The notes: generated by a model from the letters alone, not told the origin. A stretch of 64,000 bases of DNA from Emiliania huxleyi CCMP1516 (GCF_000372725.1 NW_005198243.1:240113-304112), one strand, 5' to 3'; positions 1-9,137 are shown, numbered from the stretch's first letter. Program-made: numbers and translations.

Positions 1-50
1 TCAGTTCGCACCTGTGTCGAGCCTGTCTGCTGTGAGAGAGAGTTGTTTTG
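1..50 (+). repeat. Diverged copy of upstream module A
   Basis: The stretch with CACCTGTGTCGAGCCTGTC then CTGCTGTGAGAGAG closely matches the reverse complement of 37921-37968 and, more loosely, the 3' half of the modules at 33585-33660, 42299-42385 and 53395-53548. It reads in the sense of the downstream ankyrin gene but lies about 850 bp before its ATG. Nothing convincing was found in 51-900 apart from a GC-rich Arg/Ala-coding open stretch. Confidence 0.45.
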
Positions 51-908
51 TTTAAAGGCCTAGGTATGCCGCCTAATCGAATCGCCCGAAGCGCATCCTT
101 AGGCCCTCGAGAAGCGATCTTGTGGCAAAAAAAAAAGAAAGAAAGATAACAGACACGCCAAACGAGGGATGGGACGAGGACAGGGTCCCCACCTGCACGA
201 GCAGGATTTTGGAAGGACGATCAGGGGGACAGGTGGGGCTCTCCTGCTCCTGACAAGGGACACGACAGGCTCGCAGCGCGGTGCGCGGTGGACTCCCACA
301 TCCACTGGCGGTCTCATCTCAGTCTAGCGACCTGCCTCCAGCTTGTCGCTGGCAGTCTCTCCTACCACAGGCACACTGACACAGGGGTGGCAGGGGCGGC
401 GGCACGAGTCACCCACATTACTATGCTCACTACCACCCAAAAGCGGAGGTACATCAGGAGCCGCAGCCGGCCTGCTCTATCAGCCCCGCAGCCGCGGTGG
501 CGCGACCGGACCGCGGTCGCTCCAGGCGCCTTTTGGCCCCGGTTCGAATCGCGGTTGGCGCGCGCCCTCGCGGAGCGACGCGTGGCGCGCGACGCGCGCG
601 CGTGCGCGCCCAGCCGAGCCCTAGGCCGTATGCCGTCTGCCGTCTGCCGTCGGCCGTCGGGTCGGCCGTCGGCCGCCGCCGCCGCCGTAGCGGCGGCGAG
701 CGCTCGCCTTTTGCGCGACGCGCAGTGTGGACGCGCGCCGCCCAGCGCCGGACGTGCCGGAGCCGGTCCGGCGCGCGCGCGGGCGGCCAGCGCCTGTAAA
801 CAGACAGCTGCCGCCCACACGATCTTGTGGCACGGGTCCTTGAAAGCAGGAAATAGCGCTTTTTTGGCACTTGCATCGCGACAAGGTCACACGCGGACGC
901 TCCCGCGG

Positions 909-2450
909 ATGAGCGGCGCCCTCCCAACCCAGCTCGCCGACCTGGCGCGGGGCGACCTGGCCTGGCTGCGCGCCTTCCTCTCCGGGCGGCGGACGCGCGG
1001 CACGTCGCTCGCGGCCCAGCTCGACGCGCGGCACGACACCGAGAGGCAGGACACGCTGCTCACCTGGGCCGCTCGTCACGGGCAGGCCGAGGCGGTGCGG
1101 CTGCTGCTGGAAGGTGGTGCGAGTGTCGGGGCGACGACTGGCGGCGGCGCTTCCGCGCTGTATATCACGAGCCAGGAGGGGCAGATTGAGTGCGCCCGGC
1201 TGCTCGTCGAGGCTGGCGCGGCGGTCAACCAAGCTGCTGACGGTGGCGTCACGCCGCTGTTCATTGCGTGCGAGAGGGGGCAGCTCGAGTGCGTCCGGAT
1301 CCTTCTCGAGGCTGGCGCAGCGGTAAGCCAAGCCCGCAACGACGGCTCCACGCCGCTGCACATGGCGTGCCTGAAGGGCCACCTCGAGTGCGCCCAGCTG
1401 CTCCTCGAGGCGAGCGCGGCGACCGACCAAGCCGCACAGGATGGCGCCACGCCGCTGTTCATCGCGTGCCAGAGCGGCCGCCTCGAGTGCGCCCAGCTGC
1501 TTCTCGAGGCGGGCGCGGCGATAGAGCAACCCGTGGACGACGGCACCACGCCGCTGTCCGTTGCGAGCTTCGCCGGCGAGATCGACTGCGCCCGGCTGCT
1601 CCTCGAGGCTGGCGCGGCGGTCAACCAAGCAGACGCTGAAGGCTTCACGCCGCTGTACGTCGCGTGCCAGGAGGGCCACCCCGAGGTCGCCCAGCTGCTT
1701 CTCGAGGCCAGCGCTTCAGTCGACCAGGCCGATGAGGAAGGCTGCACGCCACTGTACATCGCGTGCGAGAGAGGCCAGCTTGAGTGCGTGCAGCTGCTTC
1801 TCGAGGCTGGCGCGGCGGTCAACCAAGCCAAGCAGAGTGGCGCCACGCCGCTGTCCATCGCGTGCCAGGAATGCCACCTCGAGTGCGTTCGGCTGATCCT
1901 TGAGGCTGGCGCGGCGGTCAACCAAGCCCGCAACGACGGCTCCACGCCGTTGTTCGCTGCGTGCCACAACGGCCACCTCGAGGTTGCCAAGCTCCTCTCC
2001 TCCTACGGCGCCTCCCGCGCCGCTACGCCCTTCGGCACGCCCGAGGAGATCGCAAACAGCCAAGGCCACACCGACCTCGCCGCCTGGCTGGTCGCCAGCC
2101 GCGGCTGGACGCCGCTCGCGCACCTTGAGACCCTCACCGCCGCCCGCGCCACCGCCCTCCTGCGCAGCGGCGCAAGCCTGCACGAGGGCGAGCCGACGCC
2201 GCTGCGGCGCGCCGCGGGCGGCGAGGGCGAGGCGGCGGCGCTGATCCGGCGGGCGGCGGCGCCGTGGTCGCCGGCAAGCCACTCGCTCTTCCCCGCGGCG
2301 GCCCGCGCGCGGGCGGCGCTCCTCGTCCGCTCGATCTACGAGATCCACGAGCGGTACCACCTCGACTCGGCAGGAGCCACGAACGGCATCGCGGCGCTCG
2401 ACTTTGGCCACTGCGTCTTGGGCTTCGCGATCACGCGCGAGACGCAGTAG
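909..2450 (+). CDS. Ankyrin-repeat protein
   Basis: Single-exon protein of 513 residues from ATG 909 to TAG 2448-2450. Residues ~40-380 hold ten or eleven consecutive 33-residue ankyrin repeats with the G-x-TPL-x-x-AC core and the LLLEAGA-V-x-QA turn, very regular from unit to unit, as in recently amplified arrays. Ankyrin stacks bind partner proteins; no catalytic domain is visible. The last ~110 residues are non-repeat and Ala/Arg rich. The frame is open upstream to 288, but that part starts without ATG and is low-complexity Arg/Ala, so 909 is preferred. Partner and location cannot be told; no signal peptide is seen at this start. Confidence 0.85.
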   Translation: MSGALPTQLADLARGDLAWLRAFLSGRRTRGTSLAAQLDARHDTERQDTLLTWAARHGQAEAVRLLLEGGASVGATTGGGASALYITSQEGQIECARLLVEAGAAVNQAADGGVTPLFIACERGQLECVRILLEAGAAVSQARNDGSTPLHMACLKGHLECAQLLLEASAATDQAAQDGATPLFIACQSGRLECAQLLLEAGAAIEQPVDDGTTPLSVASFAGEIDCARLLLEAGAAVNQADAEGFTPLYVACQEGHPEVAQLLLEASASVDQADEEGCTPLYIACERGQLECVQLLLEAGAAVNQAKQSGATPLSIACQECHLECVRLILEAGAAVNQARNDGSTPLFAACHNGHLEVAKLLSSYGASRAATPFGTPEEIANSQGHTDLAAWLVASRGWTPLAHLETLTAARATALLRSGASLHEGEPTPLRRAAGGEGEAAALIRRAAAPWSPASHSLFPAAARARAALLVRSIYEIHERYHLDSAGATNGIAALDFGHCVLGFAITRETQ

Positions 2451-2841
2451 GGGCCTTTTGTGCGCAGCGCAGCACTTGGTGCCGCACGGTGATCTCGGTC
2501 ATGCGGATCGGCTAACATGACGCCTTTTTGGTCAGCGGTGGGTGGAGATGTGTAGCCGTACACCGCCTGAGCTGTGGTTTTCACATATGAAACTGAGTCA
2601 TCCGATTCCCGATGCGCGGGCTGCCGGCCTCCGCCTCCGGGGGCCCAGCTGCGCACGCAGGCTCGCGCTCGCGCCGTGCCGGCTCGCGCCAGTGTCGCGC
2701 TCGCAACACACGGGGCCCTCTCTCCCCGGACCGCGCCGTTCCACACACCACAGGCACAGCACGCTCAAGCCGCAGGGGCTGCGCCCCCCTTCCCGATCTG
2801 CAGCTCCGCCTTGCTTCCGAGGACCGGCGGCACGAGCACCC

Positions 2842-3492
2842 TCATCTGCCCCGGGTCGCCGCGCTCTTCTCGACGTCGAGTCTAACGTCGAGCAGCGCTG
2901 CCGACCCCGCCGTCGCGGCCGACTCCACAAAGGTGATTGTGCGCGTCTCCGTCGCTGATGTCTCAAACATGCCCGCCCGCTTGCTGCGGAACTCGATCGT
3001 GTCGCTGCACACCACGCTGGCGCCCGCCTCCTGCACAAGCATCGTGACCACCTCAGCCTTGCGCTGCACCTGCAGTAGCAGCGCGGCGCCGCCGCCCTTG
3101 GCGCCGCCGCCGACGTGCACCACCATGAAGCCGTCGGCAAAGGTGGAGAGCGAGATGCCCTCGAGCTCATCAAATGCCACTCGGACGTTGACCCTCCACT
3201 TAGTCGGGGCGAGCACGTACACGGAGCGGTCGCTGATGAGGAGGATGCGCTCCTGGGCCTTGCCGTTGCGGACCGGTTCACGTGCGTGATGCGGTCGGCA
3301 AAGTACACCCTTGCCTCGCCCGCCTTGAGCAGCATGCGCGTCACCTCCGGCGCCTCCGCGGCGTCGAGAGTCGCCGAGAAAGGGCAGCCTCCACGAGCCC
3401 CGCCGCCGCTTCAGCCCCTCAAAGACGGCCATGCTCTTCTCGCGCAGCTTGATGCGGTACCTCCTCGCGGCGAATGCGCGAGTCCAACCCAC
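2842..3492 (-). CDS. Myosin-I tail homology (TH1) domain protein, no motor
   Basis: The N-terminus carries the TH1 signature: YRIKLREKS, AVFEGLKRRRGSW, PFLGD, then QERILLISDRSVYVL and FDELEGISLSTFADGFMVVHV. TH1 domains of class I myosins bind acidic phospholipids at membranes. Only the tail is here: upstream lies the divergent RCC1 gene, so no motor or IQ region precedes it. The conserved part VTRMLLKAGEARVYFADR (about 3277-3363) reads in a second frame with the flanks in the first, so two compensating shifts exist, from assembly error, a tiny intron or decay. Start 3492 keeps the conserved YRIKL block; 3432 is a later ATG. It overlaps the 5' end of the RCC1 gene by 19 bp. It could be a real stand-alone lipid-binding protein or a split remnant of a myosin. 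Confidence 0.6.
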   Translation of the reverse strand: MGWTRAFAARRYRIKLREKSMAVFEGLKRRRGSWRLPFLGDSRRRGGAGGDAHAAQGGRGKGVLCRPHHAREPVRNGKAQERILLISDRSVYVLAPTKWRVNVRVAFDELEGISLSTFADGFMVVHVGGGAKGGGAALLLQVQRKAEVVTMLVQEAGASVVCSDTIEFRSKRAGMFETSATETRTITFVESAATAGSAALLDVRLDVEKSAATRGR

Positions 3493-4601
3493 CGGTGAGG
3501 GCGGCGGCGGGCCTTAGGTACAGCGTCTTCATCGACGGCGAGGGGCGGCTCTCGTCGTGCGGCTCAGCGACGGATGACATCCCAGGCCTCCTCGGCCACG
3601 GCGAGGGCGTGAGGCGGCTCAACACGCCGACCCGCCTCCCCTCCACGCTGGGCGACGAGCGTGCCGTGAGCGTGGCGGCTGGATACTCGCACATCCTCGC
3701 CCTCGCTGCTGACAGCAGCATCTGGAGCTGGGGTGGGGGAACCTTTGCCTTTTTTGGCCAGCTGGGACACGGCGACACGCAGAACCAGTGGCTGCCCAAG
3801 AAGATCGAGGCCTTTGCTGATCGGCGCGTCGTCGCCGTGTCGGCAGGGCCTATGCACAGCTTCGCCCTCACCGCCGACGGAGCCGTCTGGAGCTGGGGCA
3901 TGGGCGTCTTAGGCCAGTTGGGCCACGGCGACGAAGAGCCGTTGCTGCTGCCGAAGAAGGTCGAGGCCTTTGCTGATCAGCGGGTCGTCGCCGTGTCGGC
4001 GATGGGGCATCACAGTATCGCCCTCGCCGCCGACGGCGCTGTCTGGAGCTGGGGCTATGGAGGCGAAGGCAGGTTGGGCCACGGCGTTCAGCAGAACCAG
4101 CTGCTGCCGAAGAAGATCGAGGCCTTTGCGGGCCAGCGCGTCGTCGCTGTGGCGGCTGGAGACGCGCACAGCCTCGCCATCACCGCCGACGGCGCTGTCT
4201 GGAGCTGGGGCGGTGGAGGCGGGGGCCGGTTTGGCCACGGCGACACGCAGAGCCAGTCGCTACCGAAAAAGGTCGAGGCTTTGGCAGGGCAGCGCGTCGT
4301 CGCTGTGTCGGCGGGATCCAAGCACAGCCTCGCCCTCACCGCTGACGGCGCCGCTTGGAGCTGGGGCGATGGACACGGCCGGTTGGGCCACGGCGACACG
4401 CAGAGCCAGTCGCTACCGAAGAAGGTCGAGGCTTTGGCCGGCCAGCGCGTCATCGCTGTGTCGGCTGGAGGCGGGCACAGCATCGCCCGCACCGCCGACG
4501 GCGCCGTCTTTACCTGGGGCGAGGGTGGCCACGGCCGCCTAGGACACGGAGACGACCTGTCCGACCAGCTGCTGCCCAAGAAGGTCGAGACGTGGGCCTG
4601 A
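3474..4601 (+). CDS. RCC1-repeat beta-propeller protein
   Basis: 375 residues with seven tandem RCC1 repeats of ~50 residues, each with HSxALTADGAVWSWG followed by GRLGHGD and LPKKVEAFA. Seven units match a complete seven-bladed propeller, and no other domain is attached. The family includes the Ran exchange factor RCC1, UVR8-like photoreceptors and many scaffold proteins; the repeats alone do not say which. The RCC1 catalytic loop and the UVR8 tryptophan triads were not recognised, so a generic propeller is the safe call. Repeats three to seven are very alike at DNA level, pointing to recent internal duplication. ATG 3474 is used. A decayed repeat copy lies downstream at 5228-5300. Confidence 0.85.
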   Translation: MRESNPPVRAAAGLRYSVFIDGEGRLSSCGSATDDIPGLLGHGEGVRRLNTPTRLPSTLGDERAVSVAAGYSHILALAADSSIWSWGGGTFAFFGQLGHGDTQNQWLPKKIEAFADRRVVAVSAGPMHSFALTADGAVWSWGMGVLGQLGHGDEEPLLLPKKVEAFADQRVVAVSAMGHHSIALAADGAVWSWGYGGEGRLGHGVQQNQLLPKKIEAFAGQRVVAVAAGDAHSLAITADGAVWSWGGGGGGRFGHGDTQSQSLPKKVEALAGQRVVAVSAGSKHSLALTADGAAWSWGDGHGRLGHGDTQSQSLPKKVEALAGQRVIAVSAGGGHSIARTADGAVFTWGEGGHGRLGHGDDLSDQLLPKKVETWA

Positions 4602-4669
4602 CCCACCGCCCTCTCGTCGTGGTTGTGGGGCGCGCGGCGCGCGGCAGTTCTCCTAGGATCCCGTGCGCG

Positions 4670-4790
4670 AGAGGTTTGGAGCGCGTCTGGAGTGCGTTCG
4701 CCCTCCTGGCACCTGGGACCCAGTGTGCCGACTGCCGTCCGACTGTCGTCGCTGTTTGTTGTCTGTTCTCGACTGTCGTGTGCGCGTGTT
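4670..4790 (+). repeat. Upstream module B, diverged copy
   Basis: CTGGGACCCAGTGTGCCGAC followed by GACTGTCGTCGCTG and TTCTCGACTGTCGTGTGCGC matches, as reverse complement, the module at 7265-7391, 9295-9432 and 63873-64000. No clear gene starts just downstream on this strand, so this copy is an exception to the rule that modules precede genes. Confidence 0.6.
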
Positions 4791-4800
4791 GGCGACGGTA

Positions 4801-4867
4801 TATCATTTCCCACTATGCCACGTCGCCCATTCCCGGGAACGGCGACGTGGCATAGTGGGAAATGATA
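4801..4867. repeat. Perfect 27-bp inverted repeat (hairpin)
   Basis: Arms 4801-4827 and 4841-4867 are exact reverse complements, separated by 13 bp whose core TTCCCGGGAA is itself palindromic. The whole 67 bp can fold as an almost uninterrupted stem. It follows the module B copy and lies 200 bp after the RCC1 stop. No second copy was found in the window. It could be a solo terminal repeat, a cruciform-forming regulatory site or a small-RNA hairpin; the sequence does not decide. Confidence 0.85.
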
Positions 4868-5111
4868 CAGCAGCCCAGTATAGAGCCGTATAGCCGTACC
4901 GGCCCTACCGGTCGCCAACTGCAGGTCCGGCTCCGGGGTTTTGTGTGTGAGAGGGGCGTATAGTGACAAGAAACTGACGCACGCGCCCCATTCATGGAAC
5001 GCTCTTTCTGTGCGCACTGCACCCCCGGGGTGTGTACAGGACAGGACAAGTCTCAACCGAGCCATCGCGGCAGGCGATGGCCCGGCGCACTGCTAGCTCA
5101 CCACCTCCCCG

Positions 5112-5501
5112 TCAATCAGAGCTAGCTAGCCGACTCTGCACATCCCTACGCAGCTCCGCGACGGTCGCGCGCATCGCGGCCTTCACATCGCGGGCGGCGG
5201 TGGCGGAGACGGCGAGGCCGAGGCTGGATTTAGCCACAGCCACGCTCTCATCGCCGACGGAGCCGTCTGAAGCTGGGGCGCAGGAATCTTCGACGCCGCC
5301 GCTGACGACGCGCTGACCGACGACGTCTGCTGCCGCCGCCGCCGCCTCCGCCGCCCGCGCCTCCTCGTCCCCACCCGCCACCCACGCCGCCCCCACCATC
5401 CCAGCCTCCACCGCCCGCGCCACCTCCTCGCCACGCGCCGCCCCCCCCACCACCTTCTTCGCGTAGAAGCGCATGCTCCGGTTGAAGTGGTCCTCGTCCA
5501 C
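5112..5501 (-). CDS. Hypothetical, possible tail exon of the Pro-rich protein
   Basis: A 129-codon frame begins MDEDHFNRSMRFYAKKVVGG, which looks like genuine coding, then becomes Ala/Val rich. It lies just after the stop of the Pro-rich surface protein on the same strand and could be an alternative last exon entered by splicing near 5530 (CTTAG on the minus strand). Its second half lies antisense to the RCC1 relic at 5228-5300, so that part may be open only by chance. Function unknown. Confidence 0.3.
   Translation of the reverse strand: MDEDHFNRSMRFYAKKVVGGAARGEEVARAVEAGMVGAAWVAGGDEEARAAEAAAAAADVVGQRVVSGGVEDSCAPASDGSVGDESVAVAKSSLGLAVSATAARDVKAAMRATVAELRRDVQSRLASSD
5228..5300 (+). pseudogene. 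Decayed RCC1 repeat fragment
   Basis: On the plus strand this piece reads FSHSHALIADGAV, stop, SWGAGIF. It matches the HSLAITADGAVWSWG core of the intact RCC1 gene that ends 630 bp upstream, with the W codon changed to TGA. It is short, has no start and has no flanking repeats in frame, so it is a relic of a once longer array or of a partial duplication. Confidence 0.7.
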
Positions 5502-5538
5502 CAGACGCTTGTGGCGCAGCCTCTTTTGCCGCCTAAGA

Positions 5539-7197
5539 TCAACCGCAAGGGGGGTTCACACTCGTCGCCACGCTGCTCGTGGCCCGATGTAGCCTCCTTC
5601 GCCGGCAGCGGTAGCGGCTGCAGTAGCCGGCGAGGCTGAGGGAAAGTAGGGCGAGGGCGGCACCCAGCGCCACCTGAACCCTCCTCCGCGGCTCGAGCCC
5701 GTCCGCCATCTGCGTGTAGATGGTGATGGGGGTGAGCGGCGGCAGCGGAGGGGGCGGCTGCGGCGGTCCCGGCGGCGGCGGCTTGGGCGAGGGAGGGGGC
5801 GACGGCGGCGTCGAGGGAGGGAGCGGAGGGGGCGGCGGCGTGGGAGGCGGCGGCGGCGGCGGAGGCGACGGCGGCGGCGACAGTGGGGGCGGCGGAGGCG
5901 ACGGCGGCGGCGGGAGTGGCGGCGGAGGCGACGGCGGCGGCGGAGGCGACGGCGGCGGCGGCAGTGAGGGCGGCGGAGGCGACGGCGGCGGCGGGAGTGG
6001 CGGCGGAGGCGACGGCGGCGGCGGGAGTGGCGGCGGAGGCGACGGCGGCGGCGGGAGTGGTGGCGACGGCGACGGCGGCGGCGGGAGCGATGGCGGCGGC
6101 GGAGGCGGCAGTGAGGGCGACGGCGGCGGCGGGAGCGATGGCGGCGGCGGAGGCGGCAGTGAGGGCGGCAGAGGCAGCGATGGCGGCGATGGAGGCGGCG
6201 ACGGCGGCTCCGGCCCGCATTGGCTACACTCGCCTGGGAAGTCCAACGCCACTTTGTCGCACGCCGCCCGACGCTCGAAGCCCCCGCTGCCAAGTCGAGA
6301 CTGGAGAAAGATGATGCGCTCTCCGCACGTGCCGAGGTCAAGGTAAAGGGCCTTGTCCACCAAGCGAGTGTCCCTGACGGCGTCGCAGGCGGCGGAGCCG
6401 CAGAGGAGAGGCGGAGGCGACGGCGGCGGCGGGAGTGGCGGCGGAGGCGACGGCGGCGGCGGGAGCGATGGCGGCGGCGGAGGCGGCAGTGAGGGCGACG
6501 GCGGCGGCGGGAGTGGCGGCGGAGGCGGAGGCGGCGGCGGGAGCGATGGCGGCGGCGGAGGCGGCAGTGAGGGCGGCAGAGGCAGCGATGGCGGCGATGG
6601 AGGCGGCGATGGCGGCGACGATGGCGGCTCCGGCCCGCATTGGCTACACTCGCCTGGGAAGTCCAACGCCACTTTGTCGCACGCCGCCCGACGCTCGAAG
6701 CGCCCGCTGCCAAGTCGAGACTGGAGAAAGATGATGTGCTCTCCGCACGTGCCGATGTCAAGGTAAAGGGCCTTGTCCACCAAGCGAGTGTCCCTGACGG
6801 CGTCGCAGGCGGCGGAGCCGCAGAGGAACGGCGGAGGCGACGGCGGCGGCGGGAGCGATGGCGGCGGCGGAGGCGGCGGAGGCGGCGGAGGCGGCGGAGG
6901 CGACGGCGGCGGCGGGAGCGATGGCGGCGGCGGAGGCGGCGGAGGCGGCGGAGGCAGCGGAGGCGGCGGCGACGGCGGGGGCTGCGGCCCGCATTTGCCA
7001 CACTCGCCTGGGAAGTTCAACGCCACTTTGTCGCACGCCGCCCGACGCTCGATGCGCCCGCTGCTGCCGAGGCGAGACTGAATAAAGGCGATGTGCGTTC
7101 CGCAGGTGCCGATGTCAAGGTGCAGGGGCTTGTATATCAAGTGAGTATCCCTGACGGCGTCGCAGGCGGCGGAGCCACAGAGGAGAGGCGTCTGCAT
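5539..7197 (-). CDS. Ser-Pro-rich surface protein with three Cys modules and a membrane anchor
   Basis: From ATG 7197 the protein has three ~65-residue Cys-rich modules (DNA about 6978-7190, 6627-6833 and 6207-6412). Each runs LCGSAACDAV, then GTCG, then ERRAACDKVAL, then FPGECSQCGP, about seven cysteines per unit. They are separated by long (S)PPPP tracts like those of algal hydroxyproline-rich wall proteins. Near the C-terminus a hydrophobic segment VALGAALALLSLSLAGY followed by an RYRCRRRR basic stop-transfer implies a type I membrane anchor. No signal peptide is seen, and a CAG acceptor just upstream of 7197 suggests a missing 5' exon. Modules two and three are nearly identical, a recent duplication. 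The module resembles no family I can name. Confidence 0.7.
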   Translation of the reverse strand: MQTPLLCGSAACDAVRDTHLIYKPLHLDIGTCGTHIAFIQSRLGSSGRIERRAACDKVALNFPGECGKCGPQPPPSPPPPLPPPPPPPPPPPSLPPPPSPPPPPPPPPPPPPPSLPPPPSPPPFLCGSAACDAVRDTRLVDKALYLDIGTCGEHIIFLQSRLGSGRFERRAACDKVALDFPGECSQCGPEPPSSPPSPPPSPPSLPLPPSLPPPPPPSLPPPPPPPPPLPPPPSPSLPPPPPPSLPPPPSPPPPLPPPPSPPPLLCGSAACDAVRDTRLVDKALYLDLGTCGERIIFLQSRLGSGGFERRAACDKVALDFPGECSQCGPEPPSPPPSPPSLPLPPSLPPPPPPSLPPPPSPSLPPPPPPSLPPPPSPSPPLPPPPSPPPPLPPPPSPPPPLPPPPSPPPPSLPPPPSPPPPPSPPPPLPPPPSPPPPPLSPPPSPPPPPPPPTPPPPPLPPSTPPSPPPSPKPPPPGPPQPPPPLPPLTPITIYTQMADGLEPRRRVQVALGAALALLSLSLAGYCSRYRCRRRRLHRATSSVATSVNPPCG

Positions 7198-7231
7198 GGA
7201 GCTTGGCACCGGTCGGGGATCTGAGAACGCC

Positions 7232-7391
7232 CTGCGTGCAAGCCGTTCACACAAGCCGTTCACAGAAAAACAATCCCGGACCAACGACGCACAAGCACAG
7301 ACAGTCGAGAAGGGAGAGAGACAGCAACGACAGTCATAAGTCAGCGCTGGGTCCCAGGAATGCGATGACGGCCTCTAGTGTGAGCTCTAGC
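7232..7391 (-). repeat. Upstream module B
   Basis: Contains the shared core (GTCAGCGCTGGGTCCCAGGA, GCCTCTAGTGTGAGCTC) found again at 9295-9432 and 63873-64000. In minus sense it lies directly before the Pro-rich surface protein. It starts with a doubled AAGCCGTTCACA, also seen at 9536-9566. Confidence 0.75.
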
Positions 7392-9120
7392 TTATATGAT
7401 GTAACTTATTCGGACCCCCCCCCCTGGCGCATCGTCTTTTCGTGGCAAACGAGCCGATCTCAGCCCGCCGATCTCCGCTCGCGCCGGCCGCCCATGCGCT
7501 CGCGGGGCTGGCCGACGGCGCTGGCCTCTTGCCGATGGACCCAGCCGAGGTGCCCGACCAGTCGGAGTGGCGCTGACGCGCCGCGCGCGACCACCAGCCA
7601 GCTTTCCGGCCGGGCCGAGAACGGTGCCTCGAGAATGTAGACACTCCAAACAGTTGTCGAGTTTTTTCCCTCTTTTTGAGCGCGGCTGCTGCACACCCAG
7701 CCCACCAGTGATACGAGACGCACCAGATTCACCCCGTCGCGAGCTTGACCGCGACCCCGGTGACCGCCCACAGGTGGCTGATCGCGGCTCCACTCATCGC
7801 TGCTTTCGCGCGCCTGCTCCACAGAGGGCTCCTGCGGCTCTCCCTCGTCGCGTGACCGCCGCCGACATCATGTACTCGGTCGTCCCCGCCGGCGCGGAGC
7901 TGCGCCACGTCGAATTCTTCGGTGGCTCGACCGCCGGCGCGCCCACCCTCGCCTCCTGCGCGCCTCACACCCAGTATTCACCTCGCGCGCGGCCGACAGA
8001 GTGAGCGCACGACCACCTCCCTCTCAGTCACCCCCCCGACGATACACAGCCCGCTCGTTCTCGCCGGAAAGACGCTCGGAGCGCCCAACTTTGCCTCGTG
8101 CGGCCATCAAACAGGCGCGTTGCCTCCCATCTCCGCACTTCCCATCTACCCCCACGCTGCCACTGCCGGGGACGCGCAGATGCGACTCCCGGGCCCGAAC
8201 ACCTCACCCGAGCCCGGCCGACCAGGCACGGCCCGACGAGAACCCGCCGGGAAGGAGCTGGCCGAGCCATCGCCGGCCTCCCTGCCGGCTCACGGCCGCT
8301 CAAAAGGTCGCGGACCCGCCCGTCGCTTGCTGCCCCTCTCCCAGCCCTTGCCGGCGCTTTTGCACGAACCTAGGGCTCAGTTCCGTCTTCCCCCCCCTCG
8401 CCCTTGTAGGTAGGCCGCCCCGCGCTGGCGGGAAGAGGCGCGCCGAGCCATCGGTGACGTCCTGGCGAGCTCATGTCCCCCCAAAAGGTCGCACCCGCCC
8501 GTGGCTCCGCCGTCGGCTCCGCCGCGAGCGGCGACGGTGAGGCCGCCGGGGCTCGCCTATACCGGCTAGTGTGGAGCTCTCAGTGTGGTTGCGTGTTTTA
8601 CTAGTGATGCTGCACTAGGCGGCCCGTTTTTAGCAAAAACCAGATACCACATCGCGTGTGGTCGTCGAATTACCGCATCTTCGCCCGTCTGGGACCTCTT
8701 CGTACGGCTCCAAAAACCGCTCCTTAACGACGACTACGCGGCCCGGCGGTCGATCTGCGCCTTCTCAGCGGTGGAGGGGATGTGGGCGGTACGTGCGGAC
8801 CGCGTGGTGCTGCGATGGCTTGACGAGTGCGACTCCCAGCGTCGACTCTGCGACCCCACGGAGCCTCTGCTGCTCCGGGGGGGGGTCCTGCAGACCACCC
8901 GGCCGAACTTCAGAGTCGCGGTGCTCCTCAAATACCGCTCAAACGCCCACGATGTTGTGGAGGGGACATATGCTGATGATCCTGGCCCGATTAGTTCGCT
9001 CAGAAAGCTTCTGGGCGGTCGTTAAGGTTCGCTCCCCGCACACCGGCCCCGGAATAAGTTACATCATAGCCTAGTGAGCTCATACGCACGCCGGCAGATC
9101 GCGACTATATACATACAGCT
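7392..9120. mobile_element. DNA-transposon-like insertion with inverted repeats
   Basis: A perfect 17-bp inverted repeat TATGATGTAACTTATTC lies at 7395-7411 and, inverted, at 9052-9068. The left flank AGCTCTAGCT (7382-7391) and the right flank AGCTAGT (9117-9123) both match the uninterrupted sequence AGCTCTAGCTAGT at 9424-9434 in a sister repeat, which acts as an empty site; AGCT could be the target duplication. The right end overshoots the inverted repeat by about 50 bp, so the exact border is uncertain. Inside are tandem segments (about 8266-8330 repeated near 8430-8500) and one moderately convincing frame (8585-9025). No transposase motif was recognised, so a non-autonomous element is likely. 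Confidence 0.6.
8585..9025 (+). CDS. Hypothetical frame inside the insertion
   Basis: An open frame of 146 codons starting at GTG, with no ATG at its 5' end, of mixed composition (e.g. FVRLQKPLLNDDYAARRSIC, VLLKYRSNAHDVVEGTYADD). It is less Ala/Arg-biased than shadow frames here and could be an exon of the element. No domain recognised. Confidence 0.3.
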   Translation: MVACFTSDAALGGPFLAKTRYHIACGRRITASSPVWDLFVRLQKPLLNDDYAARRSICAFSAVEGMWAVRADRVVLRWLDECDSQRRLCDPTEPLLLRGGVLQTTRPNFRVAVLLKYRSNAHDVVEGTYADDPGPISSLRKLLGGR

Positions 9121-9137
9121 AGTTAGGAGCCGACCGA

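Noticed and set aside
541-565. GGTTCGAATCGC resembling a tRNA T-loop
   Set aside because: No acceptor stem, D-arm or anticodon arm could be paired around it.
1076-1990. Minus-strand frame with regular repeats opposite the ankyrin gene
   Set aside because: The repeats mirror the ankyrin codons; no independent evidence.
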